This document shows, piece after piece, positions 6,866 through 8,719 of a DNA stretch of 8,719 nt. Both the position numbers and the translations under genes were made by a program. Location of the stretch: positions 1-8,719 of the forward strand of contig CAKUCT010000070.1 of the NCBI GenBank assembly GCA_934643765.1, read 5' to 3'. The notes beneath the pieces are model-generated. The model was not told where the DNA came from, made no database searches, and saw only the letters and a list, made by a program, of their open reading frames with translations. The DNA comes from an uncultured Oscillospiraceae bacterium (GTDB taxonomy: Bacteria; Bacillota; Clostridia; Oscillospirales; Oscillospiraceae). How positions within the stretch are numbered: the stretch's first letter is position 1; each line of letters starts with the position of its first letter.

Positions 6866-8317
6866 TTATTTTGCAACTTCCTCATCGAGATACGCCGACG
6901 GTGCAGGTGCGACGCCGCGGCCCCACTCAATCCAGTTGACGACGAAGAAGGTGATCACGCTGACAAGGCTTCCGAAGACGACCGGCATCAGATAGAAAAT
7001 GGTTGCGCCGTCTCCGAGCTTCTGCCAGATGCAGAAGGCGACCGTGCCGGTGATGATCGAAAGAATACCGGAATTTTTGGTTGCCTTCGGGACGGCCAGA
7101 CCGAGACCGTAGGCGGCAAACGGACCTGCGCAGCGGATGCCGAAGGCAAAGGTGTTCATGGCGACAATCGACACGCCGAGCAGCGAGATGCCCATAGCGA
7201 CAAGTGCTGTCAGAACATTGCACACACGCGTCCAGAAGATGGTCTGGCTGTCTGTAAGCGTCTTTTTGCCGCCGAGGCCCGGATACAGGTCGTTGATGAT
7301 CATCGTGGACATGCACAGAAGATTCGAGTCGGCGGAGGACATCGTCGCGCAGATGATGGCGGCGGAGATCAGGCCCGTGACAAAGCCCGGAGCATAAGCG
7401 CCCGTGACGACCATCATGGCGTTGGAGCCGTTTTCCGCGATGGCAGGCAGCTGCTCTTTAAGCGCGAACGCGGCAAGCCCCAGAAGCGTCGGGAACAGGG
7501 ACATGGCAGCCATGAGAACGGCGGAGAAGAACGCGGCGTTCTTGGCGGTCTTTTCGTCTTTGCAGGTCTCAAACCGGGAGACCATTTCCGGGCCGCAGAG
7601 GAAGGTGCAGAAATAGTTGAAGATGTAGCCGATGATGGAGGCCCAGCCGATCTGCGTCATGTTGAGCTTTTCCCCAGGCAGCGCCGCCGAGATTGCGGCC
7701 CAGCCGCCGGCATGCTTGAGAACAATCGGCGTGGCAATGGCCAGACCGACAAGAATGATGGCAAACTGAATGAGATCAGAAACCTGGTCTGCGATCATGC
7801 CACCGAAGGTGGTGTAGAAGATGGTGACAAAGCCCGCCAGCAGCAGGCAGACATTCAGCGGAATCGAGGGAATAAGGGCGTTGATGACGCCGCCGGAGGC
7901 CGCGATCTGAGACGAGGTCAGGCAGAACAGCGACAGGACGCTCAGAACGGCGGTGAAGTTGCTGGAGAACCTACCAAAGCGGCGGCCGACAACCTCCGGA
8001 ATGGTGATAGCCATGGTTTTGCGGATTTTCGGGGCAAAATAGGCCAGCGGTATCATCGCGATGGACGCGGCCAGGACGTACCAGACGGCACTGATACCCC
8101 AGGAGCCGAAGGCCTTCTGCGCAAGGCCGGTGGTGCAGCCGCCGCCGATGTTATTGGCGGAAAGCGAGAACGCGACCATGAACAGACCCATTCGCCGCCC
8201 GGCAACCATGTAGTCCGCACTGCTTTTGATGTTGACCTTGCCGACGATGTAACCGACCAGCAGCATGCCGATCATGTATACGGCGACGACAACGAGAGCG
8301 CCAGTTTGGATTTCCAT
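6866..8317 (-). CDS. Sodium:solute symporter (SSS family), substrate unknown
   Basis: A 483-residue membrane protein predicted to import an organic solute with Na+. About 13 hydrophobic segments span it, as expected for the PutP/PanF/SGLT superfamily. Family marks: the ADYMVAGRRMG motif after helix 1 (34-44), SLSANNIGGG in the broken helix near 51-60, the SSS signature around GGMIADQVSDLIQF (172-185), and CATMSSAD at 323-330. In the last, A324, S327 and S328 fit the A-x-x-S-S(T) pattern that forms the Na2 site in vSGLT and PutP. The C-terminal tail (WIEWGRGVAPAP...) is short and cytoplasmic, with no histidine-kinase extension. The ATG at 8315-8317 has GAGGAG (complement 8324-8329) six bases upstream. 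No catabolic enzyme or regulator sits beside it, so candidates such as amino acids, pantothenate, sialic acid or sugars cannot be separated. Confidence 0.93.
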   Translation of the reverse strand: MEIQTGALVVVAVYMIGMLLVGYIVGKVNIKSSADYMVAGRRMGLFMVAFSLSANNIGGGCTTGLAQKAFGSWGISAVWYVLAASIAMIPLAYFAPKIRKTMAITIPEVVGRRFGRFSSNFTAVLSVLSLFCLTSSQIAASGGVINALIPSIPLNVCLLLAGFVTIFYTTFGGMIADQVSDLIQFAIILVGLAIATPIVLKHAGGWAAISAALPGEKLNMTQIGWASIIGYIFNYFCTFLCGPEMVSRFETCKDEKTAKNAAFFSAVLMAAMSLFPTLLGLAAFALKEQLPAIAENGSNAMMVVTGAYAPGFVTGLISAAIICATMSSADSNLLCMSTMIINDLYPGLGGKKTLTDSQTIFWTRVCNVLTALVAMGISLLGVSIVAMNTFAFGIRCAGPFAAYGLGLAVPKATKNSGILSIITGTVAFCIWQKLGDGATIFYLMPVVFGSLVSVITFFVVNWIEWGRGVAPAPSAYLDEEVAK

Positions 8318-8581
8318 AAATTACTCCTCTCTTATGCTTTCTTCTTTTTCATCTGCTCGCCGCAGAAGAACTGCGGGGACAATTTCAGTATACGGGGCGG
8401 TCTTGTCGGATACAATATAATTTTCTGAAGACGGAAAAAATTCGCCAGCCGCGACAAAACGGCGGAAGTATTTTTTCAGAATCACACAAACAAAGACTGA
8501 AAGCTTAACGGCGCTTTGACGGCCGAATCTGTCATATTGGCGCAAAGGCTGTGCCCGGGAAGGAAAAAGTCTGAAAAACGC
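8318..8581. other. Gene-free leader and upstream region of the symporter
   Basis: No supported gene lies between the symporter start and the tRNA promoter. A minus-strand frame ending at 8321 has no ribosome binding site and no recognisable family. The region is AT-richer than the flanks. It holds the probable symporter promoter, a small hairpin in its leader (CCGCAG at 8360-8365 pairing with CTGCGG at 8371-8376), and a weak inverted repeat (TTTCAG and CTGAAA) around 8475-8501. No known riboswitch consensus was recognised. Confidence 0.5.
8387..8415 (-). promoter_or_regulatory. Probable promoter of the symporter gene
   Basis: On the minus strand TTGTAT (8410-8415, 3/6) and TATACT (8387-8392, 5/6) are spaced by 17 bp. 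The predicted start is near 8380, giving a leader of about 63 nt that begins just before the CCGCAG/CTGCGG hairpin. The -35 is poor, so an activator or another promoter farther upstream is possible. Confidence 0.45.
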
Positions 8582-8610
8582 TTGATTTTATGCCGGACGG
8601 CTGGTATAAT
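8582..8610 (+). promoter_or_regulatory. Strong stable-RNA-type promoter driving the tRNA-Ser
   Basis: TTGATT (8582-8587), a 17-bp spacer, and a perfect TATAAT (8605-8610) preceded by TGG (extended -10). The bases after the -10 (GCTAGGG) are GC-rich, like the discriminators of stringently controlled tRNA and rRNA promoters. The predicted start near 8617 lies about 27 nt before the tRNA. Confidence 0.8.
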
Positions 8611-8643
8611 GCTAGGGTAGTCAGGCGCGGCTTGGCTGCGTAT

Positions 8644-8688
8644 GGAGTGGTATCGAAGTGGTTATAACGGCCCTGACTCGAAATCATG
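8644..8688 (+). tRNA. tRNA-Ser(CGA), 5' portion only; 3' half missing or interrupted
   Basis: Acceptor 5' strand GGAGTGG (8644-8650), T8 and A9, then a D arm TCG/CGG (8653-8655, 8668-8670) closing a loop containing AGTGGTTA. The anticodon arm CCTGA-CTCGAAA-TCATG (8672-8688) presents CGA at 8679-8681, which decodes UCG serine. The arm has a C-T mismatch at its second pair (TCAGG would be expected). After it, where a variable arm and the T arm (GTTCGAAT) should appear by about 8711-8719, the sequence is AT-rich and unrelated. At least 31 bases follow without a T arm, longer than a serine variable arm. The promoter looks fully active. This is therefore a broken, split or chimeric tRNA gene, or an assembly break. 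Confidence 0.75.
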
Positions 8689-8697
8689 TGATTAGTC
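8675..8697. repeat. Inverted repeat spanning the point where the tRNA sequence is lost
   Basis: GACT-CGA-AATCA-TG-TGATT-AGTC: arms GACT...AATCA and TGATT...AGTC pair perfectly except for the CGA anticodon on the left side. The left arm is tRNA, the right arm is the non-tRNA sequence. A short dyad across a tRNA anticodon arm resembles tyrosine-recombinase core sites, but could be chance. Confidence 0.35.
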
Positions 8698-8719
8698 CCC
8701 AAAAGTGAATATTTATACA

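Noticed and set aside
6777..6995. A 72-codon plus-strand frame across the symporter terminator
   Set aside because: It has no ribosome binding site, runs through a terminator hairpin and into the antisense strand of the symporter gene.
8321..8545. A 74-codon minus-strand frame ending just before the symporter
   Set aside because: It starts with TTG, has no ribosome binding site or known family, and spans the likely symporter promoter. Its stop overlapping the ribosome binding site region is probably chance.
8644..8719. A group I intron inside the tRNA
   Set aside because: Bacterial tRNA group I introns interrupt the anticodon loop; here the loop is intact and the change occurs in the 3' side of the stem. 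The visible 33 bases show no intron core, although too little is visible to exclude it fully.

Overview
The window looks like chromosomal DNA of a GC-rich Firmicute, most likely a gut-type Clostridia (Oscillospiraceae or Ruminococcaceae-like). That assignment is inference. It rests on a bifunctional Rel next to a long Firmicutes-type RecJ, strong AGGAGG-type ribosome binding sites, sigma-A promoters of TTGxxx-17-TATAAT form, and GC-rich codon use. No phylogenetic search was possible.

Left part (1-3752, minus strand): an apparent two-gene operon with a promoter at 3724-3752, then recJ, then rel. The rel ORF runs off the left edge with 540 codons visible. The recJ stop codon directly abuts the rel start codon. 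RecJ is a single-strand-specific 5'-3' exonuclease of DNA repair; Rel makes and degrades (p)ppGpp. The apt gene that often separates these two genes in Firmicutes is absent.

Middle (3753-5293, plus strand): a divergent region carrying a perfect 12-bp inverted repeat, then a membrane-anchored calcineurin-like phosphoesterase. After it comes a small two-helix membrane protein with a C-terminal zinc ribbon, transcribed from its own clear promoter and closed by a strong two-way terminator.

Right part (5325-8317, minus strand): two separate transporter units. A MATE-family efflux transporter has its own promoter and an interrupted 25-bp dyad at its transcription start. Upstream of it lies a sodium:solute symporter with its own terminator and probable promoter.

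Right edge (8318-8719): a 326-base gene-free leader region, then a strong stable-RNA-type promoter on the plus strand driving the 5' part of a tRNA-Ser(CGA). The tRNA reads normally through most of the anticodon arm and then turns into unrelated sequence with no T arm. This is the most unusual feature here: either an insertion or attachment junction, a decayed tRNA, or an assembly break. The rest of the window is ordinary housekeeping and transport content; I see no phage genes, CRISPR array, toxin-antitoxin pair or transposase.
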